DNA of 64,000 nucleotides, from contig OY755039.1 in the NCBI GenBank assembly GCA_963576565.1, positions 125,844,640 to 125,908,639 on the forward strand. Direction: 5' to 3'. Below the pieces are notes generated by a model. The model was not told the DNA's origin and made no database searches. It saw only the letters and a program-made list of their open reading frames with translations. Numbering within the stretch: position 1 is the first letter of the stretch; every line of letters begins with the position of its first letter. A program made the position numbers and the translations under genes. This stretch comes from Aspidapion aeneum (lineage: Eukaryota; Arthropoda; Insecta; Coleoptera; Brentidae). Of the stretch, positions 22,518 to 32,688 are shown piece after piece.

Positions 22518-23049
22518 AAATTGCCGAAAAAGCCCGTTACCTTTAAAAACAACACTACACTCTGTATATACAATTTTTATAGAAATTTGTTAAAAAAATA
22601 TAATATATCTGAGCAATTATCATTTTTATAAACCAGTGTCCTCGTGCACTTTTTGGCTTCCTCCACTTTTAAGCAAATGTGTTTAGCGTTTTTGGTACAA
22701 CACAAGTGCTCCGCAAAAGAAGCGTTTTAAAACCAGTAAGTAATGAATTTGTTAAATTACATTTTAATTTCCGTCATTTTGGTGTTTAGGTACAAGTGTG
22801 TTTGATTAAAAATTAGATTTTGTGAAAATACCGGGGTCATTGGGACTAATTGAGTGTTTATATATTTATTTTGTAAATATATGTTTGTTTGGCTTTATTA
22901 AGTTTTTTACCCTTTTTAGTGGCGTAAGGGCAACTAAAAATTCAGGGCGGTCCTTGAGAGTAGGGGCTTAGATTTTAAATCGATTTCTAGTAATTATAAA
23001 ATTTAAAGGTTCTGCATGCCATAGAGATTTTACATCGATTTTTTTCCAG
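22518..23049 (+). other. Flank and probable 5' part/intron of piggyBac unit
   Basis: No open frame. A CAGTAAGTAATG at about 22734-22745 could be a splice donor, and TTTTTTTCCAG at 23039-23049 is a clear acceptor before the transposase exon, so 22735-23049 may be an intron. The first 40 bp may be the far end of the MITE holding the BEL element. Confidence 0.4.
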
Positions 23050-23498
23050 ACCCGCGGCTCACAGAACGTCAGCTAGAAAAAATCGCTGCAAACATAAACT
23101 TAGATGAATCGGACCTAGATGAAGATCTTTTTTTTGATTCCAGTGAGGGCAACGATAAGGCAGTTTTGCCCTCAAGAAATGATGTTTCAGGTCCTGAAAG
23201 TGATGAACATAGTGACTCATCTGATGATCACATACCTCTTGTAAATTTTGTGACATCTACAAAAAGAAAATTACTTCATGGTGACTTTTATGTTCCGCCT
23301 AGACAAGTTGAGCGTAATCGAGAAGTTAGAGAAGTCAAACAGCCAATCGACTATTTTCATCTATGGTTTTTTTTTGAGGCATTGGCTAGATTTACAAATA
23401 TGCAAGAGGTTCTTGTTACCGGGAAATCATTGAATACTACTGCAAAAGAAATGAAAGTGTTCATCATTATTGGTATTTATAAATTGCCTGGCGACATC
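23050..23498 (+). pseudogene. piggyBac-like transposase exon, truncated
   Basis: After a TTTTTCCAG acceptor the frame runs open: RLTERQLEKIAANINLDES, an acidic stretch (PESDEHSDSSDDH), then KQPIDYFHLWFFFEALA and VTGKSLNTTAKEMKVFI. The last two match the start of the piggyBac (DDE_Tnp_1_7) transposase domain, where TGKSLNTT-like sequence precedes the catalytic core. About 150 codons remain; the catalytic aspartates are missing because the frame runs into LINE sequence at about 23498. Function (cut-and-paste at TTAA) is known for the family; this copy cannot do it. Confidence 0.75.
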
Positions 23499-24063
23499 GG
23501 CAACCGTCGCGGGGATCCCCCGATGCGCACTTACATTCCACGAAGAAGCGCGAAATTCAAAATCGACCACAGCTATAAAATACAGCTACGTAGATGTTTT
23601 AACATATACGTAGATGTTTTAACGGAAGTGGGCGTTTTCATAAAAAATTTTCACAGGCAAAAATTACAAAGGGGGACGGGTAGGCCTCGTCAGATGTCTA
23701 TCAGGGGAAATGAATCGACCCCTGCCCTCCGTAGATTCCAGGTACTCTCTGACCCGGAGAGTTAGCACCTGTGTAGGGTCCCTTTCCCAGGGTTACGGGA
23801 GAAGACTACATCGATATGAAAGGCGGAGAGAATGGACCTCGGTACGGTGATCATAGCGTAGGTGGCAACCCTTTCTTTTAGGGATAGTATAAAAGACTAC
23901 AGCTGTTGCCTTACAGTATGGCGTTGGCTCGTCAAAGGCTAGAGGAGTAAAACCTTGATTAAAAATCCTGGCCCTCCAAGTAGGGGGTTGAGGCATTAGA
24001 CTGGTTCTCTAATACTTGTAAAACAAAGTAGTTACCAAAAAGCCTAAAAAAAGCCTCGGAGCA
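23499..24063 (+). other. RTE-type LINE 5' region
   Basis: GC-richer than the flanks (CAACCGTCGCGGGGATCC, CCCCTGCCCTCCG). It contains an 18-bp tandem duplication (ACGTAGATGTTTTAAC twice, 23587-23622). The sequence leads into the LINE ORF at 24064. The open frame to 23765 is a read-through of the piggyBac frame and not a real protein. Confidence 0.5.
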
Positions 24064-25195
24064 ATGGATGGAAACTCTCGAAGACGAAAAAAGCAAAGAC
24101 AAAGGACTATCAATATAGCTACATGGAACGTACAGGGATTGAATCAAAAGTTGGTCATTATTGCAACCGAAGTGCAGAATTGCAAAATCGATATTATTGC
24201 ACTCACTGAGACAAAAAAGAAAGGAACAGGTACGAATAATGTCGGTAATTTTGTCCATATATTCACTGGAGTCCCAAAAGAAAGAAGAGCAGCCAGAGGG
24301 GTATCCTTGTTAATAAAGAAAAATCTAAAGAATAAAATTACAGACTACGATTGCATTTGTGAAAACATACTTCGAGTGAACATGAAGATGCTTGGACATA
24401 ATATAAGCATAATAGCAGTCTACGCACCATCAGATGACGAAAGAGTAGCTACAAAACAAATGTTCTTTGATCAACTTGATGAGACTATCACAAAAATCGG
24501 TAATACCAGAGAAATAATTATGCTTGGCGATTTTAATAGCCGAACTGGTAGGCAAACCCAGAGCAAAGTGATAGGACCATTTGGAGAGGAAGTAACAAAT
24601 GATAAGACTGATGCAATTGTGTGAAACCCACAACCTAAAAATAAATAATGGTTTTTTTAAACATAAGGATATTCATCGATATACCTGGATTCACCCAACA
24701 AGAAATCTTAAATCAATCATTGATTATGCTATAGGTGGACAACACTCGCAATTAAAGTGGTATGATGTGCGAGCACTTCGTGGTGTTACCTGTGGATCTG
24801 ACTACCATCTGGTAAGAGCAACAATATTATTCCCTTTAAGATAAACAAATAAGGACGAAAGTATTAGAGAAAATGAAAACCTAGAAAGCATCGAAGACAA
24901 TCAAAAATACAACTTTAGAAGTCTAGAAATCGAAAGTACTCAAAGATTGTATCAGAACCGATTAGATGAAAAATTAATAAACACAAATCACTCATTTGAA
25001 GAGATATATACAAACATAATAAAAAGCTTGAAGGAAGCAAGCAACGAAGCTGTTGGGTACCAAGATAATAGAAATAACAGGAAGATGTGGTGGACGGACA
25101 AAATACAGGAAATGGTCAAAGAGAAAAAACGTACATACTTGAAATGGCTCAGTACTAAGGAGCAAAGAGACCTAGAAATCGCCAAATTGTTGATG
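24064..25195 (+). pseudogene. RTE-type LINE endonuclease and linker, 3' truncated
   Basis: Starts MDGNSRRRKKQRQRTINIAT with the apurinic-endonuclease motifs TWNVQGL, LTETKKKG, RGVSLLI, VYAPSDDE and LGDFNSRTGR. A frameshift near 24605 moves to the next frame with YTWIHPTRNLKSIIDYAI and CGSDYHLVRA, the C-terminal endonuclease motifs (SDH-like, here SDY). After a stop near 24842, 24947-25195 encodes a charged linker (MWWTDKIQEMVKEKK). Reverse transcriptase is absent; the copy ends at about 25195. It sits in the piggyBac unit and belongs to the RTE-like family often misannotated as 'craniofacial development protein 2-like'. The SDH histidine change is a further defect. Confidence 0.8.
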
Positions 25196-25290
25196 TAGCT
25201 TCTCTGACTTTACCTTAGATTTGACATTCGTCTACGGATTTTACCTTGACCTTTCATCCCGAGACGAAACTCAAATATTTCGGATACATA

Positions 25291-25318
25291 AGGGTGGATC
25301 AAATATAAACAAGCCTTT
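25291..25318. repeat. Mariner left terminal inverted repeat
   Basis: Begins AGGGTGGATCAAATATAAAC and matches the reverse complement of 26181-26208 over 28 bp. A TA precedes it. Confidence 0.9.
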
Positions 25319-25470
25319 TAAACTTACTAACGGAAAAGTCATTCAAGATGAACGTGGCCGTTATAATTTTGGAGTAGGGATATTCAGCTGCATGTAGGCG
25401 GCTGGTAGTGCCGCGATGCTCATTTGGCCAAGAGCAATCCCAATTAGCGAGAAGAAGGTACACAGCAGTG

Positions 25471-26132
25471 TTGCGCAAGGAATAATCATTAAATTTCTTA
25501 CACGCAAAAACGTTAAACCTGCTGAAATTCGATGCAGATTGCGAGCACAGTTCGGAAATAAAACGCTTTCGTAGGTACCTGTAAAAACTTGGTGCAAAGA
25601 AATTAACGACGGCCGTGAGCGTGTCGACAACGTGAGTCACCTGCGTACCATCATTTCTGCAGGCAAAGTTTAAGCGACCGTTTTCTGGGACTGGAGAGGA
25701 GTTTTGTTGGTCGATTTTTTGCACGAGCGAATAAAAATAAACGCGGCTTACTACTGCAACTTACTCAGCCAGGTAAAGCTTGATTATCGCCAAAAGAGGA
25801 GAGCACACCCCATCCAAGACGTGTTGCTCCTGCATGACAGCACTAGACCTGATACGGCAGCTTTAACACAGGCCAAAATCAATGAAATGCACTGGACTGT
25901 ACTGGAATACCCTCCATACAGTCCAGATTTGTCACCTTGCGATTTTAATATGTTTGGCCCACTCAAAGATTCACTGGGAGGCGAGCAATTTCAGACCAAT
26001 GAAGAGGTGGAGGCATTCGTGCGCAACTGGTTAGATACCCGCCCAGCTTCCTTTTATGAAAACAGGATTAAGAAACTGTTAAACCGTTGGGAAAAGTGTA
26101 TTAACAGAGGAGGGGGATGTATAGAAAAGTAG
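25471..26132 (+). pseudogene. Mariner transposase, broken
   Basis: The N-terminal helix-turn-helix part reads IKFLTRKNVKPAEIRCRL near 25490-25545, then after a frameshift VKTWCKEINDGRERVDNV near 25580-25640. About 100 residues are then missing, including the first catalytic aspartate region. The C-terminal catalytic part is open at 25704-26132: LLLHDSTRPDTA, followed about 34 residues later by YSPDLSPCDFNMFG, the DD34D signature of mariner. It ends near 26132 inside the right end. Broken by deletion near 25680 and by frameshifts, so inactive unless supplied in trans. Confidence 0.88.
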
Positions 26133-26180
26133 AAAAAATTTCTGTTTTGTGTCATGTTTCTAAATAACTAGGTTATAAAC

Positions 26181-26208
26181 AAAGGCTTGTTTATATTTGA
26201 TCCACCCT
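26181..26208. repeat. Mariner right terminal inverted repeat
   Basis: Reverse complement equals the left end at 25291-25318 for 28 bp. Confidence 0.9.
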
Positions 26209-26264
26209 CGTACGATGCCCAAATCAAGAATTAAAAAATATCAGGAAAAAATGGTGTAACTTAC

Positions 26265-26448
26265 GTGGCAACCGAGGTGTATTCGTATCTGGTCAAAACT
26301 TGTTTCTCCGAATCCAAATTAATAACAAAATCAATTTCGTAGCCATAAGGTGCCACTATGTTTTCTGTCACTGAATCTTTGCCAAGGACCCCGACTAGGT
26401 AGTCCTTTACTCTGAGATGGAATATGTCATTTAAATCATCTTTAATAG
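26265..26448 (-). CDS. Host-like exon, FAST-kinase-domain-like protein (partial)
   Basis: A 184-bp exon on the minus strand between a strong acceptor (TTTATTTTCAG ending at 26449) and a strong donor (GTAAGTT from 26264). The frame is open throughout with phase-2 start: IKDDLNDIFHLRVKDYLVGV, then VTENIVAPYGYEIDFVINLD. The PYGYEIDFVINLD segment resembles the FAST_2 region of FAST-kinase-domain mitochondrial RNA-binding proteins. That family role (mitochondrial RNA processing) is known; the assignment here is from short similarity recalled by eye. No transposon motif is present, and no flanking exons of the same gene were recognised in the window. It may instead be another family with a similar motif. 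Confidence 0.55.
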
Positions 26449-26451
26449 CTG

Positions 26452-26563
26452 AAAATAAACCAATTGAGATGTTACATAGTGAATTTTCAAATCACTAAGC
26501 AAAAATGAAATAAACCAATTGGGATGTTACATAGTGAATTTTCAAATCACTAAGCAAAAATTG
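26452..26563 (+). repeat. Tandem duplication in intron
   Basis: A unit of about 57 bp (AAATAAACCAATTG, GATGTTACATAGTG, AATTTTCAAATCACTAAGC) occurs twice in a row with one or two differences. It lies next to the acceptor of the 26265-26448 exon. Confidence 0.85.
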
Positions 26564-26566
26564 ACG

Positions 26567-27264
26567 CTTACATCTATCGTTTTTGGTTCACAACAGACAT
26601 AGGCAGTAGATATGACAATTTTTGTAATTTTGTTTTTCAACAACTAACTCTGAAAATAAAGTTTTTCACACGCTAGACAACATCTACAAATGGCGTTTTT
26701 CAAAACTTAGCATGATGATGGCACTATTATTATCAATAGGCTGATTCTCACAAGATGTCAACTTTCGTTGTCCACCAAATACGTTAAAAAGTCGAAAAAT
26801 GAAGCACCCGTAGCTTGCTTTGGAAACAATGGCAAATTTAAATTTGCAGACGTGAATTGTCAAGTGCGCATGCATGTGTTTTGTCACAGCTGCTGTGTGG
26901 ATAGACGCCATATTTGTTGTTTATTTACATTTTGCGGTGTTTTGCGTTTGTCGTGTAAAATTACGTTTTTTTTTTGTCAAAAATGGGAAACAATTAAAGT
27001 AAAACATTTGCGGTTTGTGGAAAAATGTCTGGATAAAGTAAGGGAGTGCCCTGTCATCGGTAAGTACTTATATTTTTCTTTATAATTTGTTAATACAATT
27101 AATTATTATTAATCTGCACAATTAATTTTGCAAAAACTACAATTTTAATCCACAATTTGATACATTTTCACCCAATCACCTAAATTTTTGACAATTATCA
27201 AGTAATGTAGTGACGTGACGATTCAGTAGAATTTTGGATTAATTATAATTACATAGGTTTTATC
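26567..27264. other. Unassigned DNA with possible first exon of a plus-strand gene
   Basis: About 26968-27059 reads open as KWETIKVKHLRFVEKCLDKV then RECPVIG, directly before a consensus donor GTAAGTAC at 27060. No homology recognised and no clear start codon. It could be a coding exon or chance. The rest is AT-rich. Confidence 0.3.
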
Positions 27265-27689
27265 CACAGTGCGACCCTATAAAATTTAGGTTTTCTGAGA
27301 AGGCCACCAAATTTTTTTTTTAGTTCTTAATAATGGACTGCTCTGTCATTAAAAACCACTGCTCGCCTTAATCGCAGCTGATCCTTCTTAAGAGATTTTT
27401 GAGATTAAAACTTTTTAAATGTTTTTTGTTAACTGTCTTTAAAAAAAATGTATTCATAAATTTTGTACTGGCTATGAGGGTCATATCTGCTGAAAACATC
27501 AAATAAGAAAAAATAAATCCGACTCACTAAAATATTTAATAAATCTTTGGTCGTTTTTTACCTCTAAGGTAACAGCATCATAAAAATAAATACTCTCTTA
27601 TCACTCTTTTTTTTGTTTTTGTCTGCGAAGTATATTTTTAGTTTTCGTTAGATTATTATTAGTTTCGTATGTTTTCATGGTGTTTTAAA

Positions 27690-27962
27690 ATGAGTGCCCA
27701 TCCGAAAAATCGTTGCTATCAAGAAGAAAATAGAAGAAAAGTTTGTACAGGGTGTGGGTCAAAAATTAATTTTGGGAAAAAGAACCTTGATACAAAATTT
27801 AGTGCCTTGGAAAAACTTATTTGTTAGTTTCTAAACCCAAATTATAGTATTTCAGATAAAAAGTATCCAATAGCAATATGTGCAGCTTGTCGCATTATTC
27901 TTAAAAAGAAAAAGAAAGGAAACTTAAAAAAAAACTTCCAACAATGCCTGACTTGCACAAGA
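27690..27962 (+). pseudogene. Zinc-ribbon-like exon, left-arm copy
   Basis: Plus strand: MSAHPKNRCYQEENRRKVC, CTGCGSKINFG, a stop near 27822, then NPNYSISD and YPIAICAACRIILK. Four cysteines in two CxxC pairs suggest a zinc-binding N-terminal domain. It mirrors the right-arm copy on the other strand. I do not recognise a named family with certainty; proteins starting this way occur in insect transposons. Broken by a stop and truncated. Confidence 0.5.
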
Positions 27963-28124
27963 CTTTAATATTCGGTCTACAAAACCACGGATCACCTAAG
28001 GTGATCCGTGACAAAACTCTTGCCTTCTTTCAAGAACATCATTCACCATTTCACTTGCATCCGCATACACTACGGCGTTTTCCCTCAGACGTGTCTGAAT
28101 TTAAATAAGTTTCTTTGTAATATT

Positions 28125-28675
28125 TTAATAAAATACGAGACCTTGGGAACTTTCTGTATTGACTGGAATTGACTTTTTTGATGTCCTTATAAAATTAGTA
28201 ATTCTATCAATTTGTCTACTAGAAAATCCAGCATTAGTTTGGAAGTTATTCAAACGTTCGGCAGGAAAAAATTTGCTATATTCTTTATTGGGATTTAAAG
28301 TGACTGTTGCCAGTTGATAGCTCCACCACAAAGTTAGCCTATATTTTTAGTGGCCCCACACACAGTAGGATTGATCGAAATTTCTAGTATTTTTTAAAAC
28401 CACGTTATTTTGATCAGGCATTATTGGTAGTTTTTTTTAAGTTTCCTTTCGTTTTCATTTTTAGAATAATACGACAAGCTGTACATATTGCTATTGGATA
28501 GTTATCATCTGAAATACTATAATTTGGGTTCAAAAACTCACAAATAAGTTTTTCCAAGGCCACTAAATTTTGTATCCAGGTTCTTTTTCCAAAATTAATT
28601 TTTGAACCACACTTTGCACAAACCTTTCTTCAATTTTCTTCGTGATAGCAACGATTTTTCAGATGGGCACTCATT
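28125..28675 (-). pseudogene. Zinc-ribbon-like gene, right-arm copy with downstream part
   Basis: Minus strand from about 28675: MSAHLKNRC..., CAKCGSKINFG, NPNYSISD, then an AICTACRIILK pair. It continues through frameshifts into the unique centre, where 28331-28125 encodes NNFQTNAGFSSRQIDRITNF, apparently the next part of the same protein. So the original gene ran on the minus strand, and the left arm at 27690 is an inverted partial copy of its 5' portion. No catalytic domain is visible. Confidence 0.5.
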
Positions 28676-29334
28676 TTAAATCACTATGAAAACATCCAAA
28701 ACTAAGAATAATCTAACGAGAACTAAAAATATACATCCCAGAAATAAACAAAAAAAAGATTGATAACAGAGAATTCACTTTTATGATGACGTTACCTTAG
28801 AGGTAAGAAACAACCAAGGATTTATTAAATATTTTTGTGAGTCGGATATTTTGTCTCTTATTTGATAGTTTCAGCAGATATGACCCTCATATCCAGTACA
28901 AATTTTATAAATTTAATTTTTTTTAAACTGGTAACAAAAAACATTTTAAAAATTATAATCTCAAAAATCTACTAAGAAGGATCAGCTGCGATTTAGGCGA
29001 GCGAGGTTCTTAATGAAGGGGCAGTCTATAATTAGAAACTAAAAAAAAAATTAGGTGGCCTTCTCAAAAAACCTAAATTTTATAGGGTCGCACTGTGTAT
29101 CGCAATAAAAAGAAACGGTTTAAATTAGAACATGCAAGGATTTCGTGGAAAAAATTTAAAAAAACGGGAAAGATACGGTTTAACGAAGTGAAAATTCGGC
29201 GGTACCTAAGTTACTTTCATTTTAAAATCTTTTGTCACAAAACTTGACACTGACGGAACAGGTTTTCATTTTACATAATTTTCATATATAACTTGACAAA
29301 AATACAACAAAAATAAAAAATAAACATTTTAAAA

Positions 29335-29755
29335 TTTTTAAAAGGACGTCCGATTAAGGACACTCATCGTAAAGGCAAGCCTTATAGGAAGCGAAGCTAA
29401 CGTCAGGCTTTCTATTTTTTGGTTATTATTTTTGACATGTTTCCCTTGGTTTCGCATTGGCGGTTTTGTTTTATTTTGACGATCTTGTTTTACACAGTAT
29501 GAAGGTACCTAAACTATATATATTTATGTATTTAGAATTAAAAAGTTATGCTGCAAACTATCCTGAAACTGTATCATTATTAAATAGATCTTTAGACTGT
29601 GTTAAAATCACATTTTTAAAATAACAACGAGCCGCCAATGCGAAACCGAGGAAAACATGTCAAAAATTATAACCAAAAAATAGAAAATTAGATTTATGCT
29701 TCGCTACCTGTAAAGCTTGCTTGAGGATGAGTGACCTTACGTCCGATCGGATAGA
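29335..29755. mobile_element. Foldback MITE
   Basis: Left arm GGACGTCCGATTAAGGACAC...GACATGTTTCCC, TTTCGCATTGGCGG pairs with right arm CCGCCAATGCGAAA, AAAACATGTC, TTACGTCCGATCGG. Arms are about 130 bp around a 190-bp centre. No coding frame. Confidence 0.6.
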
Positions 29756-30852
29756 GCTGAATGATGGGTCGGAGACGAGATTCCGAAGTGCGAGGGATTG
29801 TTCATGAATTCGCCGCACCAAACAAGCGTGCGTGTATTAAATTAAAATGTTTTCTCGAGAAAACTGTGGTTTATTACGTGTCTTTTAGTGTGACTGATCT
29901 AATATGTGGCAATTGATACTACTTTTATTTATTTCCTTAGGGAGCAGAGCATGGCTCTGTAACGAAATAGCGCGTTTCATAATAGCGCGCTCAAATGAGC
30001 GCGTGTTTAAAATAGCCCGTATTTTAAAAAATGCCTATTTATTAAAATAATTGCATTAATATTAATCCTTGAATTAGCTCCATTGTCCTTCTTTCGGGAG
30101 GTCAAAATCGGTGTTAATTGGATAGGGTACCTATCCATCGAAAACATAATTTTTTCGATGGAAAAAAGTTAGGATACATTTGCGATCAAGAGAGCAGGGT
30201 TAGTTTATCACCGAATTGGACTTCTCAAAGGAGAACAGGCGAGCTAATTTAAAAAAAAAATAAGTTAGGTTAGGATCTATAAGAAATTTCCAAATGGGTC
30301 AAGGCTTAAGTAGGCTAACCCCCCTAAACCAAGGGACAACTAGTTTTCCATGGCAGCGCGTGTCTGTGTTGACCCCAACTAGTTTTTTGCATTTAATACA
30401 AGAAACAAATAGAAACCATAGTTCTTATTTACAAAACTACCAAACACATCAAAATGGCCTAGAAGCCAAACTAATTAATCAACAATTAATAACAATCATT
30501 TTTTGTTAACTTTTCCCCTTTTATCATCCACGTCGTGACTTGTCTTCTTGGTGGCCTTACTAAAACGCGCATGCCTCACCCAACCGTGCGCTGTAGTAGT
30601 AGCTTCTTTTGCCGTATTAATTGATTATTTTTAATTAAAAATATTAGTTTTTGATACAAGAGAAAAAAAAACGCGACAAGACAGTGAGACAAGTGAATTT
30701 AGGCAACCAAGCAATTTGTTCGCCTTCGACGCCAACGTCACAAATATTAATTTTAAGGAAGCCAACAAAAACAAACCGGTTTCAGATTTAAAAATACAAA
30801 TTTTGAATGAGTTACGCAGGCCTCTAAAGGAGAGATGAGTTTTTTGTGCGAT
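29756..30852. other. Unassigned DNA
   Basis: No supported gene. GC-richer patches near 29765-29840 and 29940-30010 (AATAGCGCGTTTCATAATAG, GCGCGC) and a short open stretch near 30720-30838 (FAFDANVTNINFKEANKNKP) are unexplained; the latter could be the end of a retroelement protein. Confidence 0.3.
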
Positions 30853-30919
30853 CTTGTCAGAAATGTTTATAATAGAATTTTTTAGTTTATTTAAGCCTTA
30901 TTTCCGAAGGTCTCTTTCA
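30853..30919 (+). repeat. Old gypsy 5' LTR remnant
   Basis: TTGTCAGAAATGTTTATAAT...CTCTTTCA matches 58017-58083 at the far end of the same element. Only the last 67 bp of the LTR survive on this side. Confidence 0.6.
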
Positions 30920-30954
30920 TCACGATTTAATAAATTAAATCAAATCAACAATCT

Positions 30955-31171
30955 ATGGACAAGCTACTCAAACCCGATCGACTAGAAACTACATTCAAGC
31001 AGCGCTAGAAAGTTATGGACACACTGGAAACGAACTTTCGAAAACTTTTTCAGACGACTAAGACAAGTTGAATCTTTTCGTAAACTACGTGAGTCTTCTA
31101 TTTACCAACCAATGAGTGTAGATCTTATGAAACTGCAGTTAACGTTCTAGAAAGATTGTATGTAAAACTAT
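30955..31171 (+). pseudogene. Old gypsy gag, 5' fragment (left of Polinton)
   Basis: ATG at 30955 gives MDKLLKPDRLE; shifted frames then give KLWTHWKRTFENFF and, at 31127-31166, YETAVNVLERLYVKT. These are typical segments of the gag of one gypsy group. The Polinton target site AACTAT (31166-31171) lies at the end, and gag resumes at 46258. Several frameshifts disable it. Confidence 0.7.
31166..31171. repeat. Polinton target-site duplication AACTAT (left)
   Basis: AACTAT here and at 46252-46257, exactly flanking the element. Polintons make 6-bp duplications. Confidence 0.9.
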
Positions 31172-32395
31172 AGTAGTGGATATATATACGTTCTGGACCA
31201 AATTGAGGAGTGAATGACGTCATTTCCGAGAATTCCTATTGTTCTTTTGTATGCAGGTCATTGTCTTTTTAACAAGAGCTTTATTGTGCGAGTCCTTTTT
31301 AGAGCATAGCTTTATAGTGCGAGAGTTTTTTTGACCTTAATATTACAATTTGCAGTTATGGGGGCTTGTGTTTTTTGACAATAGTCGAATAGCGCGACTA
31401 GTTTTTTGGGCAAAGATCAATAGTATGAAGGTAATTTTGTATGAGGAGGAGTTTGGACGGGGTTTTTAGAGCATAGGCCAATAGTGTAAGTGCTTTTTTG
31501 ACTTTGATATTACGATTTGCAGTGATGTGTGTCTTTGTCTTTTGTATGCAGGTGTGAGTGGCTCTTTGTCTTTTTTACCATAGCCGAATAGCGTGTGCGG
31601 TCTTTTTGGCTTTGATATGATATCGGATAGTTGCGAAGACCATTATCTTTTCTGTACAGAGGCGAGCACTGTGGGTGGTCTTTTAACATTGATATGTAAA
31701 TTAATGTGTGTCTTTGTCTTTTGTGTGCAGGTGTGAGTGGATCTTTCTCTTTTGTATGTGGAGGCAAACAACAAAGGGTGTTTTGTTGACATCGACAATG
31801 AATGGCCTTAAGCCCAAATTTATTACCCAACAAGTCAAGACAAGTCTAAGTAAAGATCGTATTCTCTTGTGACTAATTACACCAGGTGTTCATTCATTAT
31901 GCTTTGTATGCAGCCGCAAAAGGTGTGTGTGTGTGTGTGTGTCTTTGTCTTTTGTGTGCAGGTGTGAGTGGGTCTTTGTCTTATGTATGTGGAGGCGAAC
32001 AACGCGGGTGGTCTTTTGTTTGACCCTGAGAATTGCCTTGAGCTAAAATCAATACTTCAAAGCCGACCATTCATTGCACATTAATGAATCAAAGTTGATA
32101 TATTTCACAACAAAGGGTGTTATATTTTTGTATGCAGAGGCTTATAGTCTGAGAGGTATAATATTTTTTACCCAACAAGTCAGGACAAGTCTAAGTAAAG
32201 ATTGCATTCTCTTGTTACTAATTACACCAGGCGTTCATTCATTATGCTTTGTATGCAGGTGCAAATAGTTTGAATGATTTTATTGTCCTCGAGAATGAGT
32301 GGTCTTGAGCCCAAATCAATACTTCAAGCCCGACCATTCATTACAGATTTATGCGTCAAGGTTGCATATATTGCGAAAGAGTGATGGGGGTTAAG
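31172..32395. repeat. Polinton left terminal inverted repeat
   Basis: Starts AGTAGTGGATATATATACG, as Polinton ends begin with AG. It runs about 1.22 kb and pairs with 44522-46251 in reverse complement. It contains many diverged short modules (AAAGACAAAGAC, CACACCTGCA on the opposite strand), a (TG)n run near 31925-31940, and a copy of the ATTACACCAGGTGTTCATTC module at about 31877 and 32221. Confidence 0.88.
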
Positions 32396-32688
32396 CCAGC
32401 TGTCTTTAAAGACTGATCCCAGCAACACAACAATTATATTATTAAAATTTACATCAAAGAACTTTTATTAGATGGAAGTTGATTTAGAAAGATAGCATTT
32501 TTTATCATTAAATGTAAATAATAATAAACAATGTTGTAGAATTAATAGTATATAATATAAATAATAAACAGACATTTTTTACAAACAATTTTCTTTTATT
32601 TAACTTAGGTGAAAAACGCAATACATATTTATAAATTATATTAGTTTGATTAACTTTGATACTAAATTACAATAAATAAAAAATACAT
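32396..32688. other. AT-rich spacer inside Polinton
   Basis: About 290 bp between the left inverted repeat and the chromodomain end; nothing recognised. Confidence 0.5.

Larger units (their letters stand above)
25291..26208 (+). mobile_element. Mariner element, internally deleted
   Basis: About 920 bp between 28-bp inverted ends; a full mariner is about 1.3 kb. Outside bases (TA on the left, CGTA on the right) fit the TA target. It lies about 55 bp from the host-like exon at 26265-26448. Confidence 0.9.
27265..29097. mobile_element. Foldback DNA element with CACAGTG ends (Chapaev/CACTA-like?)
   Basis: About 1.83 kb with inverted ends that both start CACAGTGCGACCC and continue TATAAAATTTAGG. 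TATC (27261-27264) recurs directly after the right end (29098-29101), an exact 4-bp duplication. The inverted arms are long, about 27265-27960 and 28400-29097, imperfectly paired (90 percent or so by eye), with a 400-bp unique centre. Four-base duplications and CAC(A/T)G ends fit the Chapaev branch of the CACTA group; this is inference. Confidence 0.7.

Noticed and set aside
23166..23765. A 199-codon gene
   Set aside because: It is a chimera of piggyBac exon and LINE 5' sequence in a shared open frame.
26684..26911. 75-codon minus-strand frame near the FAST-like exon
   Set aside because: No similarity recognised and no acceptor/donor that joins it in phase to the exon at 26265.
31510..31833. 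107-codon frame in the Polinton left arm, and similar at 45467-45752
   Set aside because: These are translations of terminal-repeat modules, open by repetition, with no start context or conserved protein.
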